Source: Methylobacterium sp. Leaf123
GTDB lineage: Bacteria; Pseudomonadota; Alphaproteobacteria; Rhizobiales; Beijerinckiaceae
Reading direction: 5' to 3'
Length of the DNA: 64,000 bases
Assembly: GCF_001423405.1 (NCBI RefSeq)
Contig: NZ_LMNS01000012.1
Span: 187,203-251,202 of the forward strand
Shown here: in pieces, positions 1 to 7,736 of the stretch
How the letters are laid out: each line of letters opens with the position of its first letter
Position numbering within the stretch: the stretch's first letter is position 1
Notes under the pieces: generated by a model
Seen by the model: only the letters and a program-made list of their open reading frames with translations
The model's database searches: none
What the model was told of the DNA's origin: nothing
Position numbers and translations under genes: made by a program

Positions 1-169
1 GCCCGGCCGGGATCTGTCCGAGGGCCGGTGCGCCCGCATCCGGCGTCTCGCGGATCGTCAGGCTGTCGTCCCGCGGCAGGCCCTCGACCCGGAAGGTCTC
101 CGCACCCCACGCGAAACCGCCGCTGGCGAGCAGCAGGGCGAAGGCGAAGCTGGGCAGGGTGCGGGGCAT
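1..169 (-). CDS. Partial secreted SH3-like domain protein
   Basis: The minus-strand reading frame starts at an ATG at 169 and runs off the left edge, so only about 56 residues are seen. Residues 1-22 form a clear Sec signal peptide (basic start, hydrophobic core FAFALLLASGGFA, then a small-residue cleavage region). The mature part begins with a pattern (FRVEGLPRDDSLTIRETP) typical of bacterial SH3 (SH3_3) domains. It lies 11 bp downstream of the FabG-like gene, so it is probably the last visible gene of the lipid A fatty acid operon. The function is unknown; a periplasmic wall- or envelope-associated role is a guess from the domain type. Confidence 0.6.
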   Translation of the reverse strand, partial: MPRTLPSFAFALLLASGGFAWGAETFRVEGLPRDDSLTIRETPDAGAPALGQIPAG

Positions 170-180
170 CGCGGGCCGGT

Positions 181-942
181 TCAGTTGCGGTGGATGCCCA
201 TCATCGCGGTCAAGCCGCCATCGACGGGCAAAACCGCGCCGGTGATGTAGGCCCCGCCCTCCCCGATCAGGAAGGCAGCCAACGCCGCGACCTCTTCCGG
301 CTTGGCGAAACGTCCGAGCGGGATCTGGCGCTCGATCCCCTCGCGGTGGCTCGCATAGGATGCCAGCATCTCGGTATCGATGAAGCCGGGAGCGATGACG
401 TTGACGGTGACGCCGCGCTTGGCCGACTCGATCGCCAGCGTCCGGCAATAGGCGATCAGGGCGCCCTTGGTCGCCGCATAGGCCGCATTGCCGGCATTGG
501 CCTGGAGCGCGGCCACCGAACCGATCGCGACGATGCGCCCGGCCCGAGCCCGGGTCATCCCGCGCACCAGCGCCTTGGCGATCCGGGTCATCGACCAGAA
601 ATTCACCTGCATCGCCGCCTCGGCCCGGTCGCGGTCGAGCATGGCCGCGAGCGCATCCGCCGACTGGCCGGCATTGTGGACGTAGCCGTAGAAGCCCTCG
701 CCCTCGGCCCACTCGCAGAAGGCCTCCACCGCGTCGCGGTTCGACAGGTCGAGGGCGCGGGCGCTGACGCTGCCTTCGCCGTGCACCGGCACCAGCTCGT
801 CGGCGAGCGCCTGCGCCCGCTCCGGCGAGGAGCGGTAGGTGAAGGTCACGGCGTGGCCGGCCGCGGCCAGGGCGCGGACGGTCGCCGCGCCGAGCCCGGA
901 GGCGCCGCCGACGACGAGGACGGACTTGCGGGTCGTACTCAT
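181..942 (-). CDS. FabG-like short-chain dehydrogenase (3-oxoacyl-ACP reductase type)
   Basis: This is a 253-residue short-chain dehydrogenase/reductase. A Rossmann motif GGASGLG lies near residues 13-19, and the catalytic Ser (IGSVAA) and YAATK (YxxxK) follow near the middle. The C-terminal VDGG motif is typical of FabG. The start ATG at 942 overlaps the TGA of the upstream ketosynthase by 4 bp (ATGA), which points to translational coupling. In the rhizobial acpXL clusters this position is usually taken by an alcohol dehydrogenase, so here an SDR probably supplies the keto reduction for the very-long-chain acyl chain. The assignment to that pathway rests on operon context; the SDR fold itself is certain. 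Confidence 0.85.
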   Translation of the reverse strand: MSTTRKSVLVVGGASGLGAATVRALAAAGHAVTFTYRSSPERAQALADELVPVHGEGSVSARALDLSNRDAVEAFCEWAEGEGFYGYVHNAGQSADALAAMLDRDRAEAAMQVNFWSMTRIAKALVRGMTRARAGRIVAIGSVAALQANAGNAAYAATKGALIAYCRTLAIESAKRGVTVNVIAPGFIDTEMLASYASHREGIERQIPLGRFAKPEEVAALAAFLIGEGGAYITGAVLPVDGGLTAMMGIHRN

Positions 943-2225
943 GCCGGCTCGTCTCCCAGGACGAGGCAAGTGTTCTGCCCGCCGAAGCCGAAGGAATTCG
1001 ACAGGATCCGCGAGACGCGGACGTCGCGGGCGCTTCCGACCACGTCGAGGAGCAGCGCGGGATCGGGCACCGCGTAGTTGATGGTCGGGGGGATGCGCCC
1101 GTTCTGGATCGTCAGCAACGAGACCACCGCCTCGATCGCCCCGGCCGCGGTCAGCGTATGGCCGATCATCGACTTGTTGGAGGAGATCGGCAGACGGCCC
1201 ACCCGCTCGCCGAACACCGCCGAGCAGCCGAGCGCCTCCATCTTGTCGTTCTCCGGCGTCGAGGTGCCGTGGGCGTTGACGTGATCGATGGCCTCGGGCG
1301 TGACGCCCGCATCATCGAGAGCCGCGCGCATCGCCGCGATGACCGGCGCCCCGTCGGGGCTGGAACGGGTGCGGTGGAAGCCGTCGCCCTTCTCGCCGCA
1401 TCCGAGCACGTAGCCGAGGATGGTCGCCCCCCGCGCCCTGGCGGTTTCGGCACTTTCGAGGACCAGAGCGGCGGCGCCCTCGCCCATGACGAAGCCGTCG
1501 CGGTTCTTCGAGAACGGCTTCGAGGCGGCCTCCGGCGGGTCGTTCTGGGTCGAGAGCGCCGAGAGCAGCGAGAAGCGGATCAGCGATTCCGGGTTCACCG
1601 ACCCATCGGTGCCGATGCAAAGCGCGGCGTCCATCTCGCCCCGGCGGATCGCCTCGACGCCGAGCTGGATCGCGGTGGCGCCCGAGGAGCAGGCGGTCGA
1701 GAGCGAGATCGGCGAACCGCGGGTGCCGAAGCGGTCGGCGAGCCGGTCGGCTACCGTGCCGAAGATGAACAGGTCGTGCCACGCATCGAAGCTGCGGGAC
1801 GCGGCGGCCCGCTGGAGCCCCGCATAGGTCACCTCGTCGGGCTCGCCCGCGGCCTCCGCCAGGGCCTGCCGCTGCGGCCATTCCATCTCGACCGGCGGCA
1901 CCGCCACGAACAGCCCGCCCGGAAAGCCCGCGCCGATGCCGGATTGCGTCACTGCCTCTTCGGCCGCCACCATGGCGAAGCGCTCGGACAGAAGCGGGGC
2001 CACCAGCGGGTCGGTGTCGAGGAAATCGACGGTGCCGGCGATGCGGGTGCGCAGGCCCTCGGTGGGAAAGCGGCTGATGGCGCGGATGCCGGAGCGCCCG
2101 GTCGTCAGCGCGTCCCAGTTCTCGGTGGCGCCGCGGCCGAGCGAGGTGACGATGCCGAGGCCCGTCACCGCGACGAGCGGGCGTCCCTGGGCATCGTGGG
2201 TGGATGAGGAGCGCGGTTCTGGCAT
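939..2225 (-). CDS. fabF1XL: Beta-ketoacyl-ACP synthase (catalytic, KAS II type, acpXL cluster)
   Basis: This 428-residue ketosynthase keeps all three catalytic residues of the KAS II family: Cys in STACSSGA, the first His in NAHGTSTPEND and the second His in GHTLTAAGA. It would elongate acyl chains held on an acyl carrier protein. It lies in the order acpXL-fabZ-KAS-KAS-reductase, which matches the rhizobial cluster that builds the 27-hydroxyoctacosanoate of lipid A. It is therefore the likely condensing subunit of that pathway, probably paired with the Cys-less partner upstream. A 192-bp gap with two palindromic repeats separates it from that partner. The symbol follows the rhizobial naming and is by synteny. 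Confidence 0.85.
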   Translation of the reverse strand: MPEPRSSSTHDAQGRPLVAVTGLGIVTSLGRGATENWDALTTGRSGIRAISRFPTEGLRTRIAGTVDFLDTDPLVAPLLSERFAMVAAEEAVTQSGIGAGFPGGLFVAVPPVEMEWPQRQALAEAAGEPDEVTYAGLQRAAASRSFDAWHDLFIFGTVADRLADRFGTRGSPISLSTACSSGATAIQLGVEAIRRGEMDAALCIGTDGSVNPESLIRFSLLSALSTQNDPPEAASKPFSKNRDGFVMGEGAAALVLESAETARARGATILGYVLGCGEKGDGFHRTRSSPDGAPVIAAMRAALDDAGVTPEAIDHVNAHGTSTPENDKMEALGCSAVFGERVGRLPISSNKSMIGHTLTAAGAIEAVVSLLTIQNGRIPPTINYAVPDPALLLDVVGSARDVRVSRILSNSFGFGGQNTCLVLGDEPA

Positions 2226-2319
2226 CGGGGCCTCAGACCATGGTTACGGCCGGCACGCATCCGGACCGCCGCGGCGCGGTCTCCGAAGCGGCGGACACTC
2301 GTTCTCGCATCGCCACCAT

Positions 2320-2346
2320 CCCGAAAGCCGGCGGTCGCCTTTCGGG
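2320..2346. repeat. Palindromic intergenic repeat, copy 1a
   Basis: Arms CCCGAAAG and CTTTCGGG enclose a GC-rich centre. The same arm sequence recurs at several other intergenic sites in this window, so it belongs to a dispersed REP-like family. Confidence 0.6.
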
Positions 2347-2370
2347 ACGAGGCGTTAGCCTCTTGTCTCT

Positions 2371-2416
2371 GCATCATCTTTTTCCGAAAGCCGGCAACCA
2401 CCTTTCGGGACGATGC
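2371..2416. repeat. Palindromic intergenic repeat, copy 1b
   Basis: Outer arms GCATC/GATGC and inner arms CCGAAAG/CTTTCGG form an imperfect hairpin between the two ketosynthase genes. It could act in transcript processing or attenuation within the operon, but it shares its sequence with unrelated sites, so a mobile or REP-like origin is more likely. Confidence 0.65.
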
Positions 2417-2417
2417 T

Positions 2418-3578
2418 TTAGACCTTCACGACGCGGATCACGCCCTCGCCGCGGCGGTGGCCGACCGAGGTGACCGCGACGTCCGAGGCCGATCCGGCCG
2501 CGCAGAGCGCCGCGGCCAGAGCCGCCCCGAACGGGGCCGTGACCTCCATCGGATGGCCGATCATATCGCCCGTGGCACGGATGGGTGCGCCCGGCAGCGC
2601 CGCGTGGATGCCGGCGATCTCCTCCGCCGCGAGGTCGGACAGGCCGGTGGCGCCCGAGAGCACCATGTCCGGCCGCGCGATCCCGGCCTCGCCGATGAGG
2701 CGGGTCAGGCTCGCGGAGACGCTGCCCGGTGCGCGGGCCACCCGGTCGTTGGCCACCGGCATCAGCCGGGCCAGGGCCTTGGCGCCACGGGCGGCGGCAT
2801 GGTCGGCCGCTTCCAGCACGAGGAAGGCAGCGGCGCTGCCGAGCACGAAGCCGCCCCTGCCCTCAGACTCCCGCTCGAAGACCGGCCGGTAGGCGGTCTT
2901 GAGAAGGTAGCCGCCCATTTCATGGACAACCATCACGTCGGGCCGCTCGGCGTTGTAGGAGCCGCCCACCATCATGGTCTCGACCTGGCCCGAGGCGATC
3001 CGGGCATGGGCGATGCGCAGCGCATCGACGCCGCTCGACTCCTCGCCCATGAAGGTGCGCGAGGCGCCGGTGACGCCGTGGACGATGCTGATATTGCCCG
3101 CGAGCAGGTTCGAGAGCTGCGCCAGAAACAGGGTCGGCCGCAGGTCGTTGAGGAGCCGCTCGTTGAGGAAGGCGCCGGGATCGTTGGTGCCGCGCAGGCC
3201 GGTGAGGATCGCGCCGTCGACCGCGTAATCGCGCTCGCCGCCGCCCGCCGCCACCACGAGCGGCAGCGCCGACTTGAAGCCCGCATCCTCCTTCACCCCG
3301 GCCGAATCGAGCGCGAGGCCGGCAGCGTAGACGCCGAGCCGCTGCCACGCCTCCATCTGCCGCTGATCCGACTTCTTCGGGATCTGCGTGTCGAGGCTCA
3401 CCGGAGCCACCGGATGCACCGGATAGGGCGCGAAGGTCTCCGCATCCGTGCGCGGCTGCGCATTCGCGGCAAAGGCGGCCAGGTGGGGCTCGATTCCCTC
3501 GCCGGCACAGGAGACGAGGCCGATCCCGGTGACGACGACGTCGCGAGCCTGGACGTCACGGGCCTGCGGACGGCTCAC
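2418..3578 (-). CDS. fabF2XL: Ketosynthase-like chain-length-factor homolog lacking the catalytic Cys
   Basis: This 386-residue protein has the thiolase fold of KAS II enzymes (VVVTGIGLVS at the N-terminus, GHPMEVTAPFGAALA near the C-terminus). The region that should hold the nucleophilic Cys reads GASRTFMGEESSG, without Cys. The first catalytic His motif (NAHGTST) is replaced by SGATGLSDLA. Only the second His survives. This resembles the KS-beta/chain-length-factor subunit of type II PKS heterodimers, so a non-catalytic partner that sets chain length is likely. I chose the GTG at 3578 as start because it overlaps the fabZ stop (GTGA); a longer ORF to 3683 lies inside fabZ. The symbol is by synteny with rhizobial clusters. 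Confidence 0.75.
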   Translation of the reverse strand: MSRPQARDVQARDVVVTGIGLVSCAGEGIEPHLAAFAANAQPRTDAETFAPYPVHPVAPVSLDTQIPKKSDQRQMEAWQRLGVYAAGLALDSAGVKEDAGFKSALPLVVAAGGGERDYAVDGAILTGLRGTNDPGAFLNERLLNDLRPTLFLAQLSNLLAGNISIVHGVTGASRTFMGEESSGVDALRIAHARIASGQVETMMVGGSYNAERPDVMVVHEMGGYLLKTAYRPVFERESEGRGGFVLGSAAAFLVLEAADHAAARGAKALARLMPVANDRVARAPGSVSASLTRLIGEAGIARPDMVLSGATGLSDLAAEEIAGIHAALPGAPIRATGDMIGHPMEVTAPFGAALAAALCAAGSASDVAVTSVGHRRGEGVIRVVKV

Positions 3579-4039
3579 GATTGGGCTCCATCCAGAAGGC
3601 CGATCTTCCGGGCGCGTTCGCGCATCGGCGCGTCGAGGCCTTCCGGAAACGGCATGGTGCGGAACCGCAGCTCCGCGTCGCACAACGCCTTGCCCTCGTG
3701 GCGGATGGCGGCCTTCGTCACCGCGTAGCCGGAGCCGTCGTGCTCCAGGCTCGCCGTGATGTCGAGGGCGGCGCCGGGGCCGACGAAGGAGCGGAAGCGC
3801 GCCTTGTCCACGGCCATGAGGAACGGCATCTGCGCGAAGTCGAGATGCGCCAGCACGAGGTAGCCGGAGGCTTGCGCCATGGTCTCGGTGAGCAGGACGC
3901 CCGGCACCAGCGGGTGGCCGGGGAAATGCCCCTCGAAGACCGGGCTCGCCTCGGGCACGAGCGCCCGCGCCTCGATGCGGCCGGCGGCGCGGTCGAGCCG
4001 CACCACGGAGTCGATCATCTCGAAATATTCGAGCCGCAT
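3575..4039 (-). CDS. fabZ: 3-hydroxyacyl-ACP dehydratase, FabZ family (acpXL cluster)
   Basis: This 154-residue single hot-dog protein has the FabZ active site: His in FEGHFPGHP (near residue 38) and Glu in LLTETMAQASG (near residue 52). It should dehydrate 3-hydroxyacyl-AcpXL during elongation. The ATG at 4039 opens with MRLEYFEMID, a sensible FabZ start; the longer ORF begins inside an upstream repeat. Its stop overlaps the GTG of the next ketosynthase-like gene, so the two are coupled. It is a specialised copy for the long-chain pathway by context; the housekeeping fabZ would normally sit near lpxA, which is not in this window. Confidence 0.9.
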   Translation of the reverse strand: MRLEYFEMIDSVVRLDRAAGRIEARALVPEASPVFEGHFPGHPLVPGVLLTETMAQASGYLVLAHLDFAQMPFLMAVDKARFRSFVGPGAALDITASLEHDGSGYAVTKAAIRHEGKALCDAELRFRTMPFPEGLDAPMRERARKIGLLDGAQS

Positions 4040-4055
4040 CGCGCGCGATTCCTCA

Positions 4056-4103
4056 GAGCATCGTCCCGAACGGTGGTGGCCGGATTTCGGGAAAAGACGA
4101 TGC
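4056..4103. repeat. Palindromic intergenic repeat, copy 2a
   Basis: GCATCGT and ACGATGC arms with inner CCCGAA/TTCGGG arms form an imperfect hairpin between acpXL and fabZ. It is the same family as the copies near 2.3, 18.6, 39.4 and 44.9 kb. Confidence 0.65.
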
Positions 4104-4113
4104 AAAAACAAGT

Positions 4114-4160
4114 TCCGAGAGCATCGTCCCGGATCAGGGATCCAGGATCATGCTCTCGGA
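4114..4160. repeat. Inverted repeat with 11-bp arms between acpXL and fabZ
   Basis: TCCGAGAGCAT at 4114-4124 is the perfect reverse complement of ATGCTCTCGGA at 4150-4160. It directly follows the acpXL stop, so it may be a processing or partial termination hairpin that lets acpXL be made in excess over fabZ. It also shares the GCATCGTCCC core with the dispersed repeat family. Confidence 0.6.
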
Positions 4161-4171
4161 GCGCCGACGGA

Positions 4172-4468
4172 TTAGGCTTTGGCGGCTTTCTCGGCGACCA
4201 GAGCGTCGATGCGGGCGCAGAGGTTCTTCAGCACGAAGTACTGCTCGGCCGGAACCTTGCCCTCGTTGACTTCCTGGGTCCAGCGCTCCAGCGGCAGCTT
4301 GATGCCGAAGGCCTTGTCGACCGCGAAGGCGATGTCGAGGAAGGCGAGCGAATCGATGCCGAGATCGTCGATGGCGTGGCTCTCGGGCGTGATCTTGTCA
4401 CGCGGAATGTCCGCCGTCTCGGCAATGATGTCCGCGACGCGGTCGAAGGTGGCAGTCTCGTTCGACAT
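4172..4468 (-). CDS. acpXL: Specialised acyl carrier protein AcpXL for lipid A very-long-chain fatty acid
   Basis: This 98-residue carrier protein is longer than housekeeping ACP (about 78) and carries the phosphopantetheine site DLGIDSLAF with Ser near residue 40. The overall pattern ([13 protein letters not shown] at the start, then [11 protein letters not shown] and [12 protein letters not shown]) is that of AcpXL of rhizobia, which carries the 27-hydroxyoctacosanoyl chain that is transferred to lipid A. It is the first gene of the visible cluster, and its promoter should lie in 4469-4673. The acyltransferase lpxXL that uses the product is not in this window. Confidence 0.93.
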   Translation of the reverse strand: MSNETATFDRVADIIAETADIPRDKITPESHAIDDLGIDSLAFLDIAFAVDKAFGIKLPLERWTQEVNEGKVPAEQYFVLKNLCARIDALVAEKAAKA

Positions 4469-4673
4469 TAGGGGTGGCCGCTTTCTTGATTCTTCATATC
4501 CGGCGTCGCCAACCCCTCACGCGGCACGCCCCCATGGCGCCCGAGCCGGTCTGCGGCCCCGCTTCGCCGCCGGTTCCCGATGGCGCTTATGAAAAGATCG
4601 CGACCCCTTACACGAAGCGATGGAGCACGGGCAACCTCGGGCGTCGCCGCCGGCCCGCCTCCCGCCCTATTCC

Positions 4674-5162
4674 TCAGCCCGCCGAGCGGCTGAGGTCGAG
4701 CGCCGGCACGCGGGTGTCCGCCCCCTGCCGCGGCCGCTCGCGACCGGTGCGGCGGCCCTCCGCCGGCACCGTCCGCTTGCGCTCCGCCGTGCGCGGGCGC
4801 ACCAATTCGCCGAGCGCCACGAAGCGGTCGTTGTGCCGCTGCCCTGCATCCTGAATGCCGAAGCCCAGGGCGAAGGAGCGATCAAGATCCGCGTCCGCCG
4901 CCACACCGTAGCGGTCGAGGGCGGCCAGGAAGACCCGCCGGAAGCCGAGTGGCGCACACCACGCCTTTTCGGCGAGCTGCATCGGCCAGGTCCACAGCCC
5001 GTCGCCGCGACGGCTGGCGATCTCCTCGCGGGCGATGAAATAGCCGCTTGCCGGATGTTCGACGCCTTCCTCGAGGATGCGCCAGTCGCGGTCCGGGGAC
5101 ATTTGCCGCGCCGCAGGAGCCGGCCGGTCGAGCCCGTCGTCGTCGAAGCCGATCTCGATCAT
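4674..5162 (-). CDS. Conserved hypothetical protein, putatively SOS-regulated
   Basis: I do not recognise this 162-residue protein. It starts at an ATG at 5162 with a strong AGGAGG ribosome binding site. The first 120 residues are acidic to neutral and look folded (EIGFDDDGLDRP, then an aromatic segment GDGLWTWPMQLAEKAW). The last 35 residues are basic, Arg-rich and probably disordered. There is no signal peptide or membrane segment. Two matches to the alphaproteobacterial LexA box lie 47 and 95 bp upstream of the start, so DNA-damage control is a reasonable inference. It is transcribed away from the GGDEF gene. Confidence 0.6.
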   Translation of the reverse strand: MIEIGFDDDGLDRPAPAARQMSPDRDWRILEEGVEHPASGYFIAREEIASRRGDGLWTWPMQLAEKAWCAPLGFRRVFLAALDRYGVAADADLDRSFALGFGIQDAGQRHNDRFVALGELVRPRTAERKRTVPAEGRRTGRERPRQGADTRVPALDLSRSAG

Positions 5163-5208
5163 GGAAGCCTCCTGCCTTAGCGCTGCGCCGGGGCAGCGAA
5201 TCGGTCCG

Positions 5209-5223
5209 GAACGTTCCATGAAC
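5209..5223 (-). promoter_or_regulatory. LexA box (SOS operator), proximal
   Basis: The plus strand reads GAAC-N7-GAAC, which is GTTC-N7-GTTC on the minus strand, the direct-repeat LexA box of Alphaproteobacteria. It is centred about 54 bp upstream of the ATG at 5162. Confidence 0.6.
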
Positions 5224-5256
5224 AGTGCGTCCGGGTGCTGGGCAGGTCAAGCCTTT

Positions 5257-5271
5257 GTTCGCAGTTCGTTC
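5257..5271 (+). promoter_or_regulatory. LexA box (SOS operator), distal
   Basis: GTTC-N7-GTTC is present at the exact spacing, 48 bp from the proximal site. The pair could serve the minus-strand unknown gene, or the distal site could serve the GGDEF gene 199 bp away. Confidence 0.5.
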
Positions 5272-5469
5272 CGATTTCGGGCGGCCGCCTTCCCGGCGTG
5301 GTGCTGCCCAAGGTGAGGCGAGGAGGGTGACGAATCCGGTCTTCGTCGGAGCAGGACCCATGCTCCCGGTCATCATGAGGATGGACTGAGACGAAAACTG
5401 TCGTTCTTAAGCTTTTGGCGGCATGGTGCCGGCTCGACCGATTCGGCATCCGAACGCTGTCCCAGGATC

Positions 5470-6576
5470 ATGCTCGAACTGCCGAATATCCCGACGCTGG
5501 GCCTGTGCAGCACCTTGTCGAGCCTCGCCTTCTTCGGCGTGTTCGCGTGCCTCTGGGTCGGGCGGCGCGATGAGACCTATTTTCTGCACTGGGCCGCCGG
5601 CTCGCTGATCTACGCGGCGGGGGTCCCGAGCTTCAATTATCTCGCCCACACGCCGCTACAGATCGGCATGCTCTATGGCGGATTATCGGCCAGTACGCTT
5701 GCTGTGCTGACGGGCGTGCGCCGCTTCGATGGGCGCGCACCCTTCCGCCCCTGGATGCTGCTGCCGATCCTGGCCTCGGGCCTCGGCTACATCCTGCCCG
5801 CCCTCGCCTTTAGCCCTGACAGCGCGGCCCCCCGGATCGGCGGGACGTTCGGCAGCCTGCTGAGCATGGCCATCGTCGGCGGCGCGCTTGCCTTCGGCCG
5901 GGGCTCCCCGCCTTCACGGGGGCGGCGGATCGCCGGGGCGGCGCTCCTCGCCTACATACCGGGCTTCCTCGCGGCGATCGCGGCGGAAGCGGTGGGCGGC
6001 ACGGCCACCAACATGGCGGCGTTGATCCCCCTCGTGTCCGACCAAGTGCTGCTGGCCGTGCTCAATCTCGGCCTCATCGCCATGCCCGGCGAGCGGGCGC
6101 AGGCGGCGCTACGCGAGGCGGCCCTGCGCGATCCGCTGACCGGCGCCTGGAACCGGGCCGGGCTTGCCGCCCTCGCCCCCCGCCTGCTGCATTCCGGCAC
6201 GGCGGTGATTGCGCTTGATGTCGATCACTTCAAGGCGATCAACGACCGGCACGGTCACGCCGTCGGAGACCGGGTGCTCGTGGCCGTTGCCGCCTGCGCC
6301 CAGGCCGTCGTTCCCGAACCGGAAGCCGGCCTCGTCCGGCTCGGCGGCGACGAGTTCGTGCTGCTCGTGTCCGAACGAAGCCCGGCCGAGGCGCGCTGGC
6401 TCGCCGACGAAATCCGCCACGCGGTCGCCCGTGTGGATGACCTCCCGGCCCGGACCATCAGCCTCGGCATTGCCGCGGTCGAGCCGGGCGAGACGGACTT
6501 TGCCGCCGCCATCGAGCGGGCCGACCGCTCCCTCTATCGCGCCAAGGCGCAAGGGCGCGACCGCGCGGCGGCCTGA
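5470..6576 (+). CDS. Membrane-bound diguanylate cyclase (GGDEF)
   Basis: This 368-residue protein has about six hydrophobic segments in residues 1-210, followed by a GGDEF domain that should make c-di-GMP from two GTP. The active-site loop is intact (RLGGDEFVLL, GGDEF at 292-296), as is the substrate-side pattern DVDHFKAINDRHGHAVGD. The inhibitory I-site RxxD, expected five residues before GGDEF, reads EPEA, so product inhibition through that site is probably lost. The N-terminal membrane part does not match a sensor family I can name. The gene is monocistronic by context, with the next gene 76 bp downstream. Confidence 0.9.
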   Translation: MLELPNIPTLGLCSTLSSLAFFGVFACLWVGRRDETYFLHWAAGSLIYAAGVPSFNYLAHTPLQIGMLYGGLSASTLAVLTGVRRFDGRAPFRPWMLLPILASGLGYILPALAFSPDSAAPRIGGTFGSLLSMAIVGGALAFGRGSPPSRGRRIAGAALLAYIPGFLAAIAAEAVGGTATNMAALIPLVSDQVLLAVLNLGLIAMPGERAQAALREAALRDPLTGAWNRAGLAALAPRLLHSGTAVIALDVDHFKAINDRHGHAVGDRVLVAVAACAQAVVPEPEAGLVRLGGDEFVLLVSERSPAEARWLADEIRHAVARVDDLPARTISLGIAAVEPGETDFAAAIERADRSLYRAKAQGRDRAAA

Positions 6577-6652
6577 CGCCGCCTCTGGATTGCCGCTGTG
6601 CTCGCCAAAGGTCGCTTGCGCCGATAGAGCGGCGGAACGGAGTGAGGCGGCG

Positions 6653-7732
6653 ATGGGCGGCATGGATCGGACGGAACCTGAGGCCGCCCGCAGCCAGAGA
6701 GTGCTGCGCGCCCTCCTCGTCGCGGGGCTGCTGGCGCTCGGCCTCTACATCCTGTCCGGCTTCCTGCGGGCGCTGGTCTGGGCGGTGGTGCTCGCCATCG
6801 CGCTCTGGCCGCTCTTTGCCCGTGCGCGCCGCCGCGTCCCGCCGGGGCGGCACAACATCCTCTGGCCGGCCATCTTCACCGGCCTCGTCGCCTTGGTTCT
6901 GCTGCTGCCCATCGCGGTGCTCGCGGTCGAGGCGGGGCGCGAGGCGCACGACCTCCTGGCCTATGCCCGCGAGGCCGAACGCAACGGCATCCCGGTGCCG
7001 GATTTCGTCGCCCGCCTGCCCTACGGCGCGGTCGCCGTCACCGAATGGTGGAACGCCCACCTCGCCCATGCGGGGCTGGCGCACGAGTTGAGCGAGCGGC
7101 TCAACACGACCTCGAACCGCGACCTCACCCGCACGCTCGGGGCGGGGTTGGTGCACCGGGTGGTGCTGTTCGGCTTCTGCCTGCTGGCGCTGTTCTTCCT
7201 GTTCCGCGACGGCGATACGGTGATCGCGCAGACGCTCCGGGCGAGCCATCGCCTGTTCGGGCCGCGCGGCGAGCGGGTGGCGCGCCAGATGGTGGCCTCC
7301 GTCCACGGCACGGTGGACGGGCTCGTCCTCGTCGGGATCGGCGAGGGTTTCCTGCTCGGGATCGTCTACGCCTTTGCCGGCGTGCCGCATCCGGTTTTGT
7401 TCGGGGCGCTCACCGCGGTCGCGGCGATGATCCCCTTCGGCGCGCCGCTGGCCTTCGGCCTCGCCGCCGTGCTGCTCCTGGCGGGCGGGGCGGTCGTCCC
7501 CGCCGCGGTCGTCGTGGCGGCGGGCTTCGTCGTCACCTTCGTCGCCGACCACTTCGTGCGCCCGGTGCTGATCGGCGGCACCACCCGCCTGCCCTTCCTG
7601 TGGGTGCTGCTCGGCATCCTCGGCGGCGTCGAGACGTTCGGGCTGCTCGGCCTGTTCGTCGGCCCGGCGGTGATGGCCGCTCTGATCCTGCTGTGGCGGG
7701 AATTCACGGAAGGGCCGGAGGAGCCGACGTGA
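6653..7732 (+). CDS. AI-2E family transporter (PerM/TqsA-like), short form
   Basis: This 359-residue polytopic protein has the AI-2E transporter layout: two N-terminal helices (LLVAGLLALGLYILSGF and a following pair), a soluble amphipathic middle (about 80-170), then several helices with PFGAPLAFGLAAVLLL and FVADHFVRPVLIGG. The family exports small molecules, or ions in some members; the substrate here is unknown. The ATG at 6653 follows GGAGTGAGG. It overlaps nothing and ends 4 bp from the convergent Kdo hydroxylase. A second, longer member of the family lies at 12.6-14.6 kb. Confidence 0.85.
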   Translation: MGGMDRTEPEAARSQRVLRALLVAGLLALGLYILSGFLRALVWAVVLAIALWPLFARARRRVPPGRHNILWPAIFTGLVALVLLLPIAVLAVEAGREAHDLLAYAREAERNGIPVPDFVARLPYGAVAVTEWWNAHLAHAGLAHELSERLNTTSNRDLTRTLGAGLVHRVVLFGFCLLALFFLFRDGDTVIAQTLRASHRLFGPRGERVARQMVASVHGTVDGLVLVGIGEGFLLGIVYAFAGVPHPVLFGALTAVAAMIPFGAPLAFGLAAVLLLAGGAVVPAAVVVAAGFVVTFVADHFVRPVLIGGTTRLPFLWVLLGILGGVETFGLLGLFVGPAVMAALILLWREFTEGPEEPT

Positions 7733-7736
7733 CCCG

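Larger units (their letters stand above)
5163..5469. other. Divergent intergenic region with two LexA-box matches
   Basis: This 307-bp region separates the unknown minus-strand gene from the diguanylate cyclase gene. Apart from the two GTTC-N7-GTTC-type sites listed separately I see no conserved element or gene. Confidence 0.5.
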
